Source: Spartinivicinus marinus (GTDB taxonomy: Bacteria > Pseudomonadota > Gammaproteobacteria > Pseudomonadales > Zooshikellaceae). Taken from it: a stretch of 64,000 nucleotides of DNA. Where the stretch lies: positions 6,034,501-6,098,500 of the forward strand of contig NZ_JAPJZK010000001.1 of NCBI RefSeq assembly GCF_026309355.1, read 5' to 3'. Shown in pieces: positions 35,146 through 45,397 of the stretch. Numbering within the stretch: position 1 is the first letter of the stretch; the number at the start of each line of letters is the position of its first letter. The position numbers and the translations under genes were made by a program. The notes under the pieces are model-generated. The model had not been told where the DNA came from. It saw only the letters and a program-made list of their open reading frames with translations, and made no database searches.

Positions 35146-35997
35146 TTAATCAATAACCACCTGTTTTACAGCTTGTTGTGCAAGCATGGTAGCTTCTCTT
35201 AATCTAACAGCGGGTGAAGTATCATCCTGATCAGTTAATAGCTGATATATTTCTGGATGCATTTTAGGGTTTAAAGCATCCATACCTAAAATGCCAATAA
35301 TATTGATAAACTGGTAAATATCTTGAATGGTCGTAAAATGCAGTGTATTTGCTTCATCCAGCAACATATTAATCCATTCAAGCTGTTGGTCACTATCTTT
35401 CTTTCTTAATAAGTGGGGAAATAAGTGTTGTACATGCTGATGAATTCTTTTTTTAAGTGCAGTGGATTTGTCCTCTTTGATAGCACGCCACTGACTTGAT
35501 TCCAATGATAACAGGTATTGGTAATCAACCGATTGCAGCACAGCATTATCAAACTGATGCCAGCCATCATTAAAACAACATATACTGTTGATAATACCTA
35601 GTAGCTTTTGCCGCTGTATATCTGAAGAACAAGTAAATAATTTGTAACAGAGATCAGGGTCATATAAACGAAATATCCCTGTCATTTTATTTTGAGTTTC
35701 TACTTGAATCCACCACTGACAGTGACGAACTATCTCTGAAAAGCCAGCGTTTGAGAATAACAGGATACCCCACTGGTTATAAATACCCTGTCGCTGGAAC
35801 ATGCTCCAGAGTTTAGAGTCGAAAGAACATTCAACCAACTGCGGAGAAAGTGACTCTAAAGCAGCATAAGGCGTATTTAAATAAATAGCATAACTATTAT
35901 AACTGTCGTCAATCCAATTATTAATCACTGGGTATTTTCCAGCATCCAATAACAGATAACAAGGAAGTTTTGGCCATTGTTTGTATAAGACAGTCAT
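35146..35997 (-). CDS. DUF4123 protein, likely type VI effector adaptor
   Basis: The 283-residue protein matches the DUF4123 pattern: LPCYLLLDAGKYPVINNWI at the start, SYAIYLNTPYAALESLSPQLVE, QWGILLFSNAGFSEIVRH, and the hallmark FRLYDPDLCYKLF. DUF4123 (Tap/TEC) proteins load large effectors onto VgrG spikes of type VI secretion systems. It lies 135 bases downstream of the 2918-aa toxin gene on the same strand, separated by a solo repeat end. No VgrG, PAAR or T6SS gene is in the window. The best guess is a dedicated adaptor for that toxin. Confidence 0.78.
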   Translation of the reverse strand: MTVLYKQWPKLPCYLLLDAGKYPVINNWIDDSYNSYAIYLNTPYAALESLSPQLVECSFDSKLWSMFQRQGIYNQWGILLFSNAGFSEIVRHCQWWIQVETQNKMTGIFRLYDPDLCYKLFTCSSDIQRQKLLGIINSICCFNDGWHQFDNAVLQSVDYQYLLSLESSQWRAIKEDKSTALKKRIHQHVQHLFPHLLRKKDSDQQLEWINMLLDEANTLHFTTIQDIYQFINIIGILGMDALNPKMHPEIYQLLTDQDDTSPAVRLREATMLAQQAVKQVVID

Positions 35998-36074
35998 AGT
36001 ACACCCTCATGCCAGCACTTAATAACCAATCGTTAAGTACCTGACATAAAGTGTAGTATGAACTGAAGCGCCTA

Positions 36075-36102
36075 TTATATTCTTCGTAAATTATTTTTAA
36101 TC
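36075..36102. repeat. Solo left end of the MITE-like repeat family
   Basis: ATATTCTTCGTAAATTATTT followed by TTAATCC resembles the left terminal repeat of the family, without interior or right end. It separates the giant toxin gene from its putative adaptor gene. Confidence 0.4.
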
Positions 36103-36132
36103 CATTAACCTCTCTGTCATCTAACCCACGAT

Positions 36133-39100
36133 TTAAGCTACCTTATTGACCACATACTGACTAACCACTTTGCCACTGGTGAGCAAATCCTGGTGAAACT
36201 GTTTAAGAATCTGTGCTTTGCGATAGGCAGCCTCATCAGTTACGCCTGCTGCATAGCCGTGTTCAGTTAAGTAAGTATCTGGGGCTTTATCTTCATGGGG
36301 TACCCACACATTGTCATATTTAGCAGGCACCCAATTAGACATCACCCGCCCCCATTGCATATAGCCATCATGAATCTTACGGTTTTCATAATGACCTCTT
36401 TTCTCTTTCGGAATATGCAAGTTGCCTCGTTCTAGATTTTGTTCATTCGACTTGGCAAGCACCTCATGAAAATCACCGATGGATAGTCCCAACGTTTTAC
36501 CGTTGGACAGCATATTACCTGGCACAGTACCACTATCTACAACTAAGTGTCGTCCTCTGGCACCATCATAATGAAAATACATAAACTTCATTGGACTTTC
36601 ATCTTCTGGTTTTTCATAAATAAACCAAGTTGCTGGGTCAACAAGAAAGCCTGCTTGCTCAGCATCACCTACCAATGAAGGTGGAAAACGCCATTTCTGC
36701 TTATTATTTTCACCAAGCACAATATCCACTTCATAGGGAGCAATGCGAGCCGTGGTATCAACATCATCAAGGGCTATTTCAATATTTTGATCATAACGGG
36801 TATTGTAAATTATTTTATTGGTTGCTCGATCATAACGGGCATGGTCATATCGATAGCCTTGTAAATCAAATACTTCTCCTGTTTTAGGCGAAACATATAA
36901 ACCATTATCAAATTGCCATAATTGATGAGGAATCAACCTGACTTTCGCCGGCAAACTGGGGTCATTTTTATCCACCAAGGTAGCGGATTCAGGTTTTGCA
37001 TATTCCTCTGATTCAGCTGGTGCAACCGGTGCCGAAGCTTGTCCGGTTTGTTTATTCAGGATGGTGTAAACAAAACTGTTGCCTTGATCGGTTGTGCGGA
37101 AATAAAGCAAGTGATCATCCAATTGTACTTTAAACCCAGCATATCCCTTTAAATTATCTATTTTTAATAGGACGGCTCCAGCCTCATTTTTTAAGACAAA
37201 TGACCGCCCTTGCCGTTCAATTTTGACATCACTCAAATTCACGTCTTTAAGGGTAAACATATCACCGTGTTGGTGAGTATCCATTATTACTTTAATTCCT
37301 TGGTCTACGGTTAAGGCTAGTGGTTTATTGGGCTCATCTCTTGTGATATTAACCACCTGTCCTTGACCACGTAACTGCAGCTCAGGGCCACTGTCACTTT
37401 GCTGAATCGAGCCGGTAACTGGTAAATAAACAATACCATTGGGAGCAAAATCAACCCCATTGGCTACCGTTTCGCTACCACTAATAAAGGTTTTCAGCTT
37501 ATCACTATCAAGCAACAATTGACGGCCTTCCTTATCTTCAACATGAACAGAGACTTTAGAACCATCTTCAACAGTAATAGATCGGCCAGTCATACCATCA
37601 TGTATTTCCAACGCTTTACCATTGGCAATAAAGGTAAGGTTTTCAACAGAACCCCATGCTGTGATATCCACGACAGGTGAATCATTCCCCTGCATATTGT
37701 CATTATTAATATGTACTTCACCGGAGGTTTTATTAGTAAAAATAAGACTGGTGGTGCTATTACCCACTCTAATATCCGCCCCCTTCACCTCCCCCACCTG
37801 GAAGGTATTATTTTGTCCTTGGCCAGTATTGAGGATTAAGCCTTTTTCTCCATTTTGCCCTTCAGCCCCTTCGATAATAAACAGTTTCTCAGTAATCGTT
37901 TCTTGCCCGGCTTCTGTCGTTAAATTAATATCAATTTTGCCTGTTTTATCATTACCACGTACGACAAAGGTTTCTGTTTCAGCGGCAATCACACTAGAAC
38001 CATGGGCATCCTCGGCAAATTTAATAAAAGGTCCATCGGCGGTTGCACTACCAAAGGCTTGATCGCCACGGGTGGCACGTACGGTGATTGTATTTTGGTT
38101 AACTTGATGGTTATCTGCTGCCTGATTAAAGCCAAACACTAAGGTATCATTACCTTCCTCACCTAGAAAGAAGACTTCAGGTTTTGCCTTTGCTGAAGCA
38201 GGTGCATAAATCTGCTTATCACTCCGGCGTACAATAACCCCGAAATAGTCAGGGTATGCCCAATCCCAGGGACCATTGCGATCATTCACTTTTACTCGGT
38301 TTTGCGAGCTGTCTTCACCATACACGACAAATCCATCACCACCTTTCCAGCCATGATCATCAGTAATGGTACCGCTGAAACCTTGGGGAATAATATAGGT
38401 TGAATAAACATACATGCTTGCTTCATCAGGCCCAGTTGCCTGCCTTAATGACGCAATGCCATTGGTAATCTTTTCCAGCCAATTATTCCCAGGAATCACC
38501 CGATCGGTTGTCATTCGTTTACTGCCACGAAAGACCACTTGGAAATGTTTGGCAATATCAGAGCTTTGTTGTGAGAAGTGTTTATCTAACGCATCAAACC
38601 AGTTAAATCCAGATGATTGTGCTGAGTTATCTTTTTCTGCAATGGCTGTCATTGCATTCACTAAAGCCTCTCTAGCATTTGCATTCATACTGGCAAATGC
38701 TTCTTGGTTATTAAGAGGCATATTTAAAACGGCTTTTCTTACCGTTTCATTTTTAATAGTTGCAATCTCAGGTCGAACCGAAGGCATCATATAGTGCACA
38801 GTATCTTCTTTATCAGCGCCTACATAACGTTGGCCAGTCGGCTCAGTGGTAATAAACGTATTACCTTTATCCTGAAACCCATACACGACTCGGTCACTGG
38901 AGCGGCCTTGATATGTAAAAGCCAGCACTCGATTACCCGTATTAATCACTGACGACGAATCTGTCTCCTGTTGTTTTGCTTGATAACCGGTTTCATTTGG
39001 GTTAAATCCATCATTCACGTTATAAAATACCGCTCGCTGGCTTGGTCCATAACCCCGCTGTTCAGTCAGAATATCTTTTGGCCCTGTATCCAGCATTAAC

Positions 39101-42100
39101 GGTGTAAGTCGTTTTATATCGGCGTCACTAACCCCTAAACTGCGGAGCCTTTCATTGGCATGCTTGAGTTGCTCCTCAGTCATTTGCTTAACCCGGGGAT
39201 GCTGGCCATATAAAAAGGTTGAACCTTCAGGGTAGCGAGAGGATGAGCTGGTTTCGTCATCCCCAGTCATTCTAAATACCAGCTGCACAAGTTTTTCTTG
39301 ATCAGCCACTAACTCTTTCCGCTCCTTAATGGCTTTATTCATCCGGGTAATTCGCAGCTCCTCTGGATAACGGGTTTTATCGCCCAAACCAAAGAAAGTA
39401 GCTGCGCCATATTCTAGCTTTTCCCAAAATGAGAGCGGACGCACCTCTTTTTCAAAGTCATTAACGGCTTTTGCCGCACGTACTCCTTGGCTAATGGCAG
39501 ACATTAATAAAGCAGCGACTGCCACAAAAGGTGCCGCTGGAGCAGTCACTGGGTTCAGGGCTAAAAATCCAGCCGCCATACCCAAGCCACCTCCTACAAT
39601 ATCAAAGCTTGATGCCGCAATTTCATAGTTATCGCCATTGCGGATCGCCGCATCTAAACCAAATGCACCACTGACTAAATCAAAAGCACTAGTGATAATG
39701 CCTAGCGGCCCAGCCGCTTTCCCTAATTTACCCAGTTTGGATAATGCCTTAGTGCCACTATTGGGTAAGACTAAATTGAACCGTTTGGCTAAATCGGCTG
39801 CGTCAGCCACCCCCGACAATACTTCTTCAACGGCACCTAAAATTGTGGATGCCGCTTGCAATTTAGCGAGGGGATCATTTTCAATACCATACTCCCCAAG
39901 TACCCGAATGCCATTCCAGGTTCCAAACCCAGAATATAAAGACATTACCCGCTGTCCCCAGCCACTTTTTAACACTTTATCGCGGCTTTCAAAGCGTTTT
40001 TGAACAAAATCAGTCAATCCACCCTGCTCTTGCAAAGATCGTATTTTTTGTTTGGTGGTGTCGGGAAGTTCAGATTGCAGGTTGGTTAATAACTCATTAA
40101 TTGATGTGAATTTTTTATCATTACCTTCTGTCTGTTCACTGCCAGCCTGTCCACTACTGGCCTGATCAGAGCCCTGCTGATTACCAGCACGGTATTTAAC
40201 AACGTACTCTCCCGCCTCATTAAGCGTAATAGACTCGATTGGTTGGCTATTACCGGCTGTTGCAAGCTGGTCATTAATTTGAGCTAAAATTGCCTGGTTT
40301 TGTTTATTGCCCCATCGTTTGGCTTTACCCAGAAATTCATCAAAATCACTGGTAGACTGCAGTAGCTGTTTCGCTTTATTAACAAATACGGTTTCCGCTT
40401 CACTCAGAGGCCCTTCATTACCTGCCGTAATGGTTGCTTGTAAAAACAGGCGACGGTTTCGCTCAAAATTTTCCGGATCATGGAATAAGGCTAACAACGC
40501 CTGATCAAAATCCCAGCTTAAGCTAGATTGACCTGAAAACTGCGTGTCTGCGGTAATGGACTGGCCATTGACTTTTAAACCAAGAGCATAAGCCTGAGAT
40601 TTTTTAAGTTCAAACGTACCTGTGGTTTTTTGTTGATGCTCCTGACGTATATCTTTGGCTAAGGATTCAAATTCACTCCCTTGAATTGCATAAATCGTTA
40701 ATACAAAGTCGCCATCAGGCTGCTTGGTTTTTATGGTAATTTGATCACCATGCACCACAGCAACCCGGCCATAATCCAATAACTTCGTGATGGGCTCATT
40801 GGTATTTTGGGTATGAGTAACTTTATTTAACGTAAGCTTGCTCTCACTCGGGTTATTTTTTTCCTGTGCCTTGATCCGTTCAAATTCTGTTTGCACTTTT
40901 GTTGTTGCCAAATTCGCTGGATCATAGTTATCAGGTAAGGTATTACCTTCACCCGTTGGTGTTGCTTTCACCTGGTCAAATTTTGCTTTGAAATCAGCCT
41001 TGGTCACTAATACCTGAAATTTAGCCTTATCACCTTCAGCGTTGGTTAGCTTTTGTAAATAATTATTAATTTGTTGTTGATTTTGGCCATTTTCGTTATT
41101 AAACCGTTTGAGTAGTTTCCCTTGTGCCGTATAAACCGATACGACACCTTCTTTATTGCGGGTAACCGTATAAGCTGGTATCCAGTTAGGGGCATCACCA
41201 GAGCCATATTTGCTCATAATCACTGCCCCACCCGGGCCAGCCGCCCAGCCAGCGACTTTTTCACCGGCATCACCTGCTGCCTGACTAGCAGAAACACCAT
41301 CAGGATGATGATGTGATAAAGTCCCTTTTTCTAACGTTTGCTCCATATTTTCTGGTTGAGCCAAACGTGCCAAGTATTCATCGTAATGATTTAACGACTC
41401 AACTTCTTGTGCAGATGCTTGTCCTGTAGCCACCAGCCGACGAAGCCGCTCAACTTCTGCTGAATTAGTAGCGAAATCTTGTTGTCGTTGTCCGGCATTA
41501 TCAGCAACTGCATTTCTCATCAGCTGTAACGCACGGCCACGATTCTGTTCGATAGAACTGACACCCCGGGTATTATTTGTAGTTTCAGAAACACCTACCC
41601 CAGGTACGGTTGACTCTCTTAAAATAGCCCCTTCAAACTTCATTTCATTAGTGCTATTAACACTGACAAAAACTAAATTGAGCCCTCGTTTATTTTGAAT
41701 ATTGCGACTTTCTACCAAGCTATAACCTGATAGTTCAAAGTTACCTCTGTGCTTAAGGATATTATTAAGTGCTTCTTTCTTTTCTTTTACTTCTTGATAC
41801 TTATTGCTAATTTGGCGCTTTACATCTTTTATTTGCTTTTCCAGTGCTACTTTTTCTTTTATTGTGTCAAGTCCACCTCCCTGTGAAGATTGATCAATCT
41901 GTTTATTTAACAGTGTTTCATGCTTTCGCTCTAAACCTGCTAGCTGTTTTTCTAGTTTATCAATTTCACCTTCTTTACGCGGCATGCCATTATTAGCTGG
42001 AACCCCTTCTAGCTTATTTAAAGCCTGTTGTAGCTTTTCAGCTTCATCAAACTTATCTTTTTTCAAGCGCAATTCAATATTTAATGTTGTATTGCCTTGT

Positions 42101-44889
42101 GCTTTATGCCTTAAGGTGCTCTCTAAACGCCATTTAGCATCTGGGTCATTTTCAAAAAAACGCGTCAGTTCTGGGTATTTTTTTATCACTCGATCAAGGT
42201 TATCAGCCGAGACTTTTATCCCTATAATATTGATGTATTTATTGGTTGTAGGCTCGGTTTCAGGCTGTTTTGCTGAGCCAAGCCTATCCCGCAAATGACT
42301 AGCAACATCCGCTATTTTAAATAATTGGTTCGCCTGACCAATAGTGGAGGATACATCATCTGTTAACATCAGCTTGGCAGGACGCCCCCAAACAGAAGCG
42401 CCTAAGTCAAGATCCGCATCGGTAAAATAAGTGGCTGCTTTCCCTTGCTGGAATGTTAAACCAAAATCAGGATTATCTGGGTCAAATGGTTTATTGGCAG
42501 ACCAGTGAAGTACAACACCTTGCTCATAATGTAAATCAATACCTGGAATAATCCCTGCTGACTTACCAACCCCTGGCGTGGTACCGGTGTCAATCAGCCC
42601 TGGGCCAAAAGCCCCCATGGAGAAGTTACCTAAAACTTCCCAGTCGATAGGCTTAAACTGACGCTTTTTACCCACTTGCGGGCTATTTTCTGAATTTTGC
42701 ACGACCCAATCCAGATTTAAACCTGTATCTTGGTTTACCAGTTTCGTTAGCAGCGTTTGTAAGCTACCTTCACTTAAATGCATAGAGGTACTTAACTGCT
42801 GATTCACTTTTAGCAGATTGGCATCGCCTTCAACAAACGGGGTTTTGACATAATTCCAGTCACCATAAACACCAATCTCAAGCGTGACTCCATTAAAACC
42901 TGCACCAGCACCAAAGGTGGCTTTTAATTTACCCTCATTATCTCGGATAAACTGAATACTGTTTTCCCCTGTTACCCCCGTTTTTGCTGCAAAACCTAAA
43001 AAACTGGGGATCCCATCCACTGCGGTGGTAGGCCATTTGATGCCAATCCCTCCTTCAGCACCTAGGGAAAACGAAGCCCCTTTAGGCATTGACTGGATAA
43101 AGGCAAATAACTTAGTAATCAATACTTGATTGTATTGTTGCTTTTGTTGAGCATATTGCTGCTTTTGCTGCTCACTGGCAGTTGGCAGCGGCGCACGAGG
43201 GGGAGGCCCAATAGCTAATAACCGCTGCAATTGATCTTGGACACCATGTTGACTAAATGCCCCTGCACTACCACTGATCGTTCGTTCTAACGTTTGTTGT
43301 GCATTTGGGTTGGTTGAGCCAAATAAATTTTTTAAAACTTGTCCAATACCATTCCCAATCCCTTTAAACCACCCCACAACCGTTGGCACAAATCCCCTAT
43401 GCCCTGTCGAATGTGACCCTGTACGGCTACGGTCTTGTGGTCCTGTAGTAAGCGTTAGATTTTTTAAACTACCGGTTTTGTACATCCTCTCCCAGGCAGC
43501 TTCCCAGGGCGTTTTTTCTTTGGTGCGGGTTTCATGATTTTGTCCTGCTTGGTTCGCACCATCAACCGCTTGTTGATCACCGGTTGCTTTTCCATAAAGC
43601 AGGGCTTGTAAGGTCGATTGCGCCTGATTCCAGTTATCCCAATAATTATGCCATTGCTGGGTTTGTTTCAGTCTTGGCCGGGGGGGCGGCGTTGGTAATT
43701 CCCCTTCTGCATCAGCAACCAAAAATAACTCGCCATTTTTTGATAACCGCAAAGGTAATGTCACATCACCTTGACGAATCGTAAAATGGTAGCTTTTATC
43801 GACGTCATTATAAGTAAACTGAGTAACAGGCGAGCCAATAGGTACTGCTGTTAAAAAATCACTGTGCTGACTACCTAAATAATGCGTTACTCGCTGTCCA
43901 TTGTCAGCGCGCGCACTTAAATACAATTTACCATTTTCTGAATACAACTGTGGTTGACTAGCGGGCAATAACCATTTTGCTAGTTGATCTGGGGATATTT
44001 TTGGCTCAGCGGCTACTGGCTGGTATTGCTGATTTTCGGTGACCGTTTGAACGTTATCTGGATGAATGTGATCGGTTTTATTGTGATCAGTCGATAATTT
44101 ACGAACAAAAGGCTTACTGATTAACCCCAACTCGTGCAGCCGCTTACCATACTCTATTTCTTTTTTATGGGTCGCGGCTTCTGTATCACCTAAAGAAGCA
44201 GAAGAGGTACGCTGTAAGTCTTCTACAGCATGCAAGCTTTCATGTACTAATACCTGCAATAATGACATACCAGACGCTTTAATTTTTTTAAGGTTAAGCG
44301 TCATCGTATTGGTTTTATCATTATACACAGCCTGGGAGTTTTCATAGCCTTTTTCTTGCACAGCTCCCAGTCGAATTGTGATTCCTTGTAAATTAGCAAT
44401 AACCTTAGGTAAACCACTGCCTGATTTAGTTTCAACTAAATACAACTGGTGTAACAGCTTAGCCACTCGCTTGGCCGCCTTAGTATGAGAAGGCTCTATT
44501 TGAATGCCTTGCGTTATTAACCATTGATTAATATCAGTATTATTGGCCTTGTTTGAACCAGGCTGCTTATTTTGATGTTTTTTATTTACCCCTAGATGTT
44601 TAGTATTTACCCCTGTATGCTGCTGTCGTAAGTCAGAATTATCTAAACTGTTTTCTTGCTCATCATTTGTTACTGACTGATTAACTCCCAACGCAATAGC
44701 TTGTGTTAGCTTTGATGGAACAGCCGATTTCGCTGCCGCATTTTTTTCTTTCCCCTTCCTTGCTATTGGCTTTCTTTGGGATGTTTTTGACCGATAAACA
44801 TCAGTATGCAGCATATCATCGTCATTATTATTAACAGTAGTCTGGCTGATCGAATTAGTCGTCGATTGAGGTGAAATTGGTCCGGTCAT
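36133..44889 (-). CDS. Giant multidomain toxin (2918 aa) with HExxH motif and Tcd-like pore region
   Basis: There is no signal peptide; the first 110 residues are low-complexity and basic. Residues about 120-260 look like a zinc-protease module with HESLH at 216-220 and acidic helices after it. A Gly-rich beta region (620-800) and a coiled coil (950-1045) follow, then a His-rich HHHPDGVSASQAAG near 1190. Residues 1640-1830 contain the long hydrophobic helices of a TcdA/TcdB/Mcf-type translocation region, followed by SFWEKLEYGAATFFGLGDK. From about 2230 the protein is beta-rich with GNDTLVFGF-like and Asn/Gly repeats, ending in a distinct 250-residue C-terminal domain. A DUF4123 adaptor gene follows, suggesting type VI delivery. 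Activity is unproven. Confidence 0.75.
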   Translation of the reverse strand: MTGPISPQSTTNSISQTTVNNNDDDMLHTDVYRSKTSQRKPIARKGKEKNAAAKSAVPSKLTQAIALGVNQSVTNDEQENSLDNSDLRQQHTGVNTKHLGVNKKHQNKQPGSNKANNTDINQWLITQGIQIEPSHTKAAKRVAKLLHQLYLVETKSGSGLPKVIANLQGITIRLGAVQEKGYENSQAVYNDKTNTMTLNLKKIKASGMSLLQVLVHESLHAVEDLQRTSSASLGDTEAATHKKEIEYGKRLHELGLISKPFVRKLSTDHNKTDHIHPDNVQTVTENQQYQPVAAEPKISPDQLAKWLLPASQPQLYSENGKLYLSARADNGQRVTHYLGSQHSDFLTAVPIGSPVTQFTYNDVDKSYHFTIRQGDVTLPLRLSKNGELFLVADAEGELPTPPPRPRLKQTQQWHNYWDNWNQAQSTLQALLYGKATGDQQAVDGANQAGQNHETRTKEKTPWEAAWERMYKTGSLKNLTLTTGPQDRSRTGSHSTGHRGFVPTVVGWFKGIGNGIGQVLKNLFGSTNPNAQQTLERTISGSAGAFSQHGVQDQLQRLLAIGPPPRAPLPTASEQQKQQYAQQKQQYNQVLITKLFAFIQSMPKGASFSLGAEGGIGIKWPTTAVDGIPSFLGFAAKTGVTGENSIQFIRDNEGKLKATFGAGAGFNGVTLEIGVYGDWNYVKTPFVEGDANLLKVNQQLSTSMHLSEGSLQTLLTKLVNQDTGLNLDWVVQNSENSPQVGKKRQFKPIDWEVLGNFSMGAFGPGLIDTGTTPGVGKSAGIIPGIDLHYEQGVVLHWSANKPFDPDNPDFGLTFQQGKAATYFTDADLDLGASVWGRPAKLMLTDDVSSTIGQANQLFKIADVASHLRDRLGSAKQPETEPTTNKYINIIGIKVSADNLDRVIKKYPELTRFFENDPDAKWRLESTLRHKAQGNTTLNIELRLKKDKFDEAEKLQQALNKLEGVPANNGMPRKEGEIDKLEKQLAGLERKHETLLNKQIDQSSQGGGLDTIKEKVALEKQIKDVKRQISNKYQEVKEKKEALNNILKHRGNFELSGYSLVESRNIQNKRGLNLVFVSVNSTNEMKFEGAILRESTVPGVGVSETTNNTRGVSSIEQNRGRALQLMRNAVADNAGQRQQDFATNSAEVERLRRLVATGQASAQEVESLNHYDEYLARLAQPENMEQTLEKGTLSHHHPDGVSASQAAGDAGEKVAGWAAGPGGAVIMSKYGSGDAPNWIPAYTVTRNKEGVVSVYTAQGKLLKRFNNENGQNQQQINNYLQKLTNAEGDKAKFQVLVTKADFKAKFDQVKATPTGEGNTLPDNYDPANLATTKVQTEFERIKAQEKNNPSESKLTLNKVTHTQNTNEPITKLLDYGRVAVVHGDQITIKTKQPDGDFVLTIYAIQGSEFESLAKDIRQEHQQKTTGTFELKKSQAYALGLKVNGQSITADTQFSGQSSLSWDFDQALLALFHDPENFERNRRLFLQATITAGNEGPLSEAETVFVNKAKQLLQSTSDFDEFLGKAKRWGNKQNQAILAQINDQLATAGNSQPIESITLNEAGEYVVKYRAGNQQGSDQASSGQAGSEQTEGNDKKFTSINELLTNLQSELPDTTKQKIRSLQEQGGLTDFVQKRFESRDKVLKSGWGQRVMSLYSGFGTWNGIRVLGEYGIENDPLAKLQAASTILGAVEEVLSGVADAADLAKRFNLVLPNSGTKALSKLGKLGKAAGPLGIITSAFDLVSGAFGLDAAIRNGDNYEIAASSFDIVGGGLGMAAGFLALNPVTAPAAPFVAVAALLMSAISQGVRAAKAVNDFEKEVRPLSFWEKLEYGAATFFGLGDKTRYPEELRITRMNKAIKERKELVADQEKLVQLVFRMTGDDETSSSSRYPEGSTFLYGQHPRVKQMTEEQLKHANERLRSLGVSDADIKRLTPLMLDTGPKDILTEQRGYGPSQRAVFYNVNDGFNPNETGYQAKQQETDSSSVINTGNRVLAFTYQGRSSDRVVYGFQDKGNTFITTEPTGQRYVGADKEDTVHYMMPSVRPEIATIKNETVRKAVLNMPLNNQEAFASMNANAREALVNAMTAIAEKDNSAQSSGFNWFDALDKHFSQQSSDIAKHFQVVFRGSKRMTTDRVIPGNNWLEKITNGIASLRQATGPDEASMYVYSTYIIPQGFSGTITDDHGWKGGDGFVVYGEDSSQNRVKVNDRNGPWDWAYPDYFGVIVRRSDKQIYAPASAKAKPEVFFLGEEGNDTLVFGFNQAADNHQVNQNTITVRATRGDQAFGSATADGPFIKFAEDAHGSSVIAAETETFVVRGNDKTGKIDINLTTEAGQETITEKLFIIEGAEGQNGEKGLILNTGQGQNNTFQVGEVKGADIRVGNSTTSLIFTNKTSGEVHINNDNMQGNDSPVVDITAWGSVENLTFIANGKALEIHDGMTGRSITVEDGSKVSVHVEDKEGRQLLLDSDKLKTFISGSETVANGVDFAPNGIVYLPVTGSIQQSDSGPELQLRGQGQVVNITRDEPNKPLALTVDQGIKVIMDTHQHGDMFTLKDVNLSDVKIERQGRSFVLKNEAGAVLLKIDNLKGYAGFKVQLDDHLLYFRTTDQGNSFVYTILNKQTGQASAPVAPAESEEYAKPESATLVDKNDPSLPAKVRLIPHQLWQFDNGLYVSPKTGEVFDLQGYRYDHARYDRATNKIIYNTRYDQNIEIALDDVDTTARIAPYEVDIVLGENNKQKWRFPPSLVGDAEQAGFLVDPATWFIYEKPEDESPMKFMYFHYDGARGRHLVVDSGTVPGNMLSNGKTLGLSIGDFHEVLAKSNEQNLERGNLHIPKEKRGHYENRKIHDGYMQWGRVMSNWVPAKYDNVWVPHEDKAPDTYLTEHGYAAGVTDEAAYRKAQILKQFHQDLLTSGKVVSQYVVNKVA

Positions 44890-45397
44890 TAGCTTTTTCC
44901 ATCAATTATTTTTTAGTCAAGCCAATTTAAAATAATTTAGCCGATCAATTTTTGGATTAATCTTATATTTACCTTATGTATTTATTCTATACTCTGCGCG
45001 AATGATTTTTAGGCTTTTTACCATCGCTCCTCACCCCAGTCATTTAGTTTATCTAAACTCCTTGGGCTTCATCGCTCGGGGGCCTCGCCTAAATAATCCT
45101 TCGCTGTGAGTATATACCACTTTATTTTTACACCTAAAAATGATTCATGATGGGTATATATTTACTTTTACACTTATTTTCATGCTTATTTTTATAATTA
45201 TTCGCACACCTATTTATATAAATAACACCTAATATAGTTCAGCTACGCATTTTTTTTACATTTTTATGAAACACAAATTCATTATGCCTAAATAATCAAT
45301 TAGGAAATATCGCTATTTACCTCAAAACAGATAAATAGCTCACACTTAGTTTTCGAATATCACTTTTAAGGGTGGGAAGCAAGGCAATAAAGTCCCC
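44890..45397. other. AT-rich upstream region of the giant toxin gene
   Basis: No gene is seen. Repeat copy C (44988-45114) starts about 100 bases before the toxin start, and a further right-end-like stretch (CCTAAAAATGATTCATGATG) lies at about 45133-45160. The toxin promoter must lie here, and the element may influence it. Confidence 0.5.
44988..45114. repeat. MITE-like inverted-repeat element, copy C (127 bp)
   Basis: The left end TATACTCTGCGCGAATGATT and the right end (opposite strand) TATACTCACAGCGAAGGATT bound an interior with CACCCCAGTCATTTAG and GGGCTTCATCGCTCGGGGGC, in register with copies A, B and D. It is about 100 bases upstream of the 2918-aa gene. Confidence 0.75.

Noticed and set aside
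37622-44061. Several plus-strand frames of 60-146 codons inside the giant toxin gene
   Set aside because: They are antisense shadows of a continuous 2918-codon minus-strand gene.
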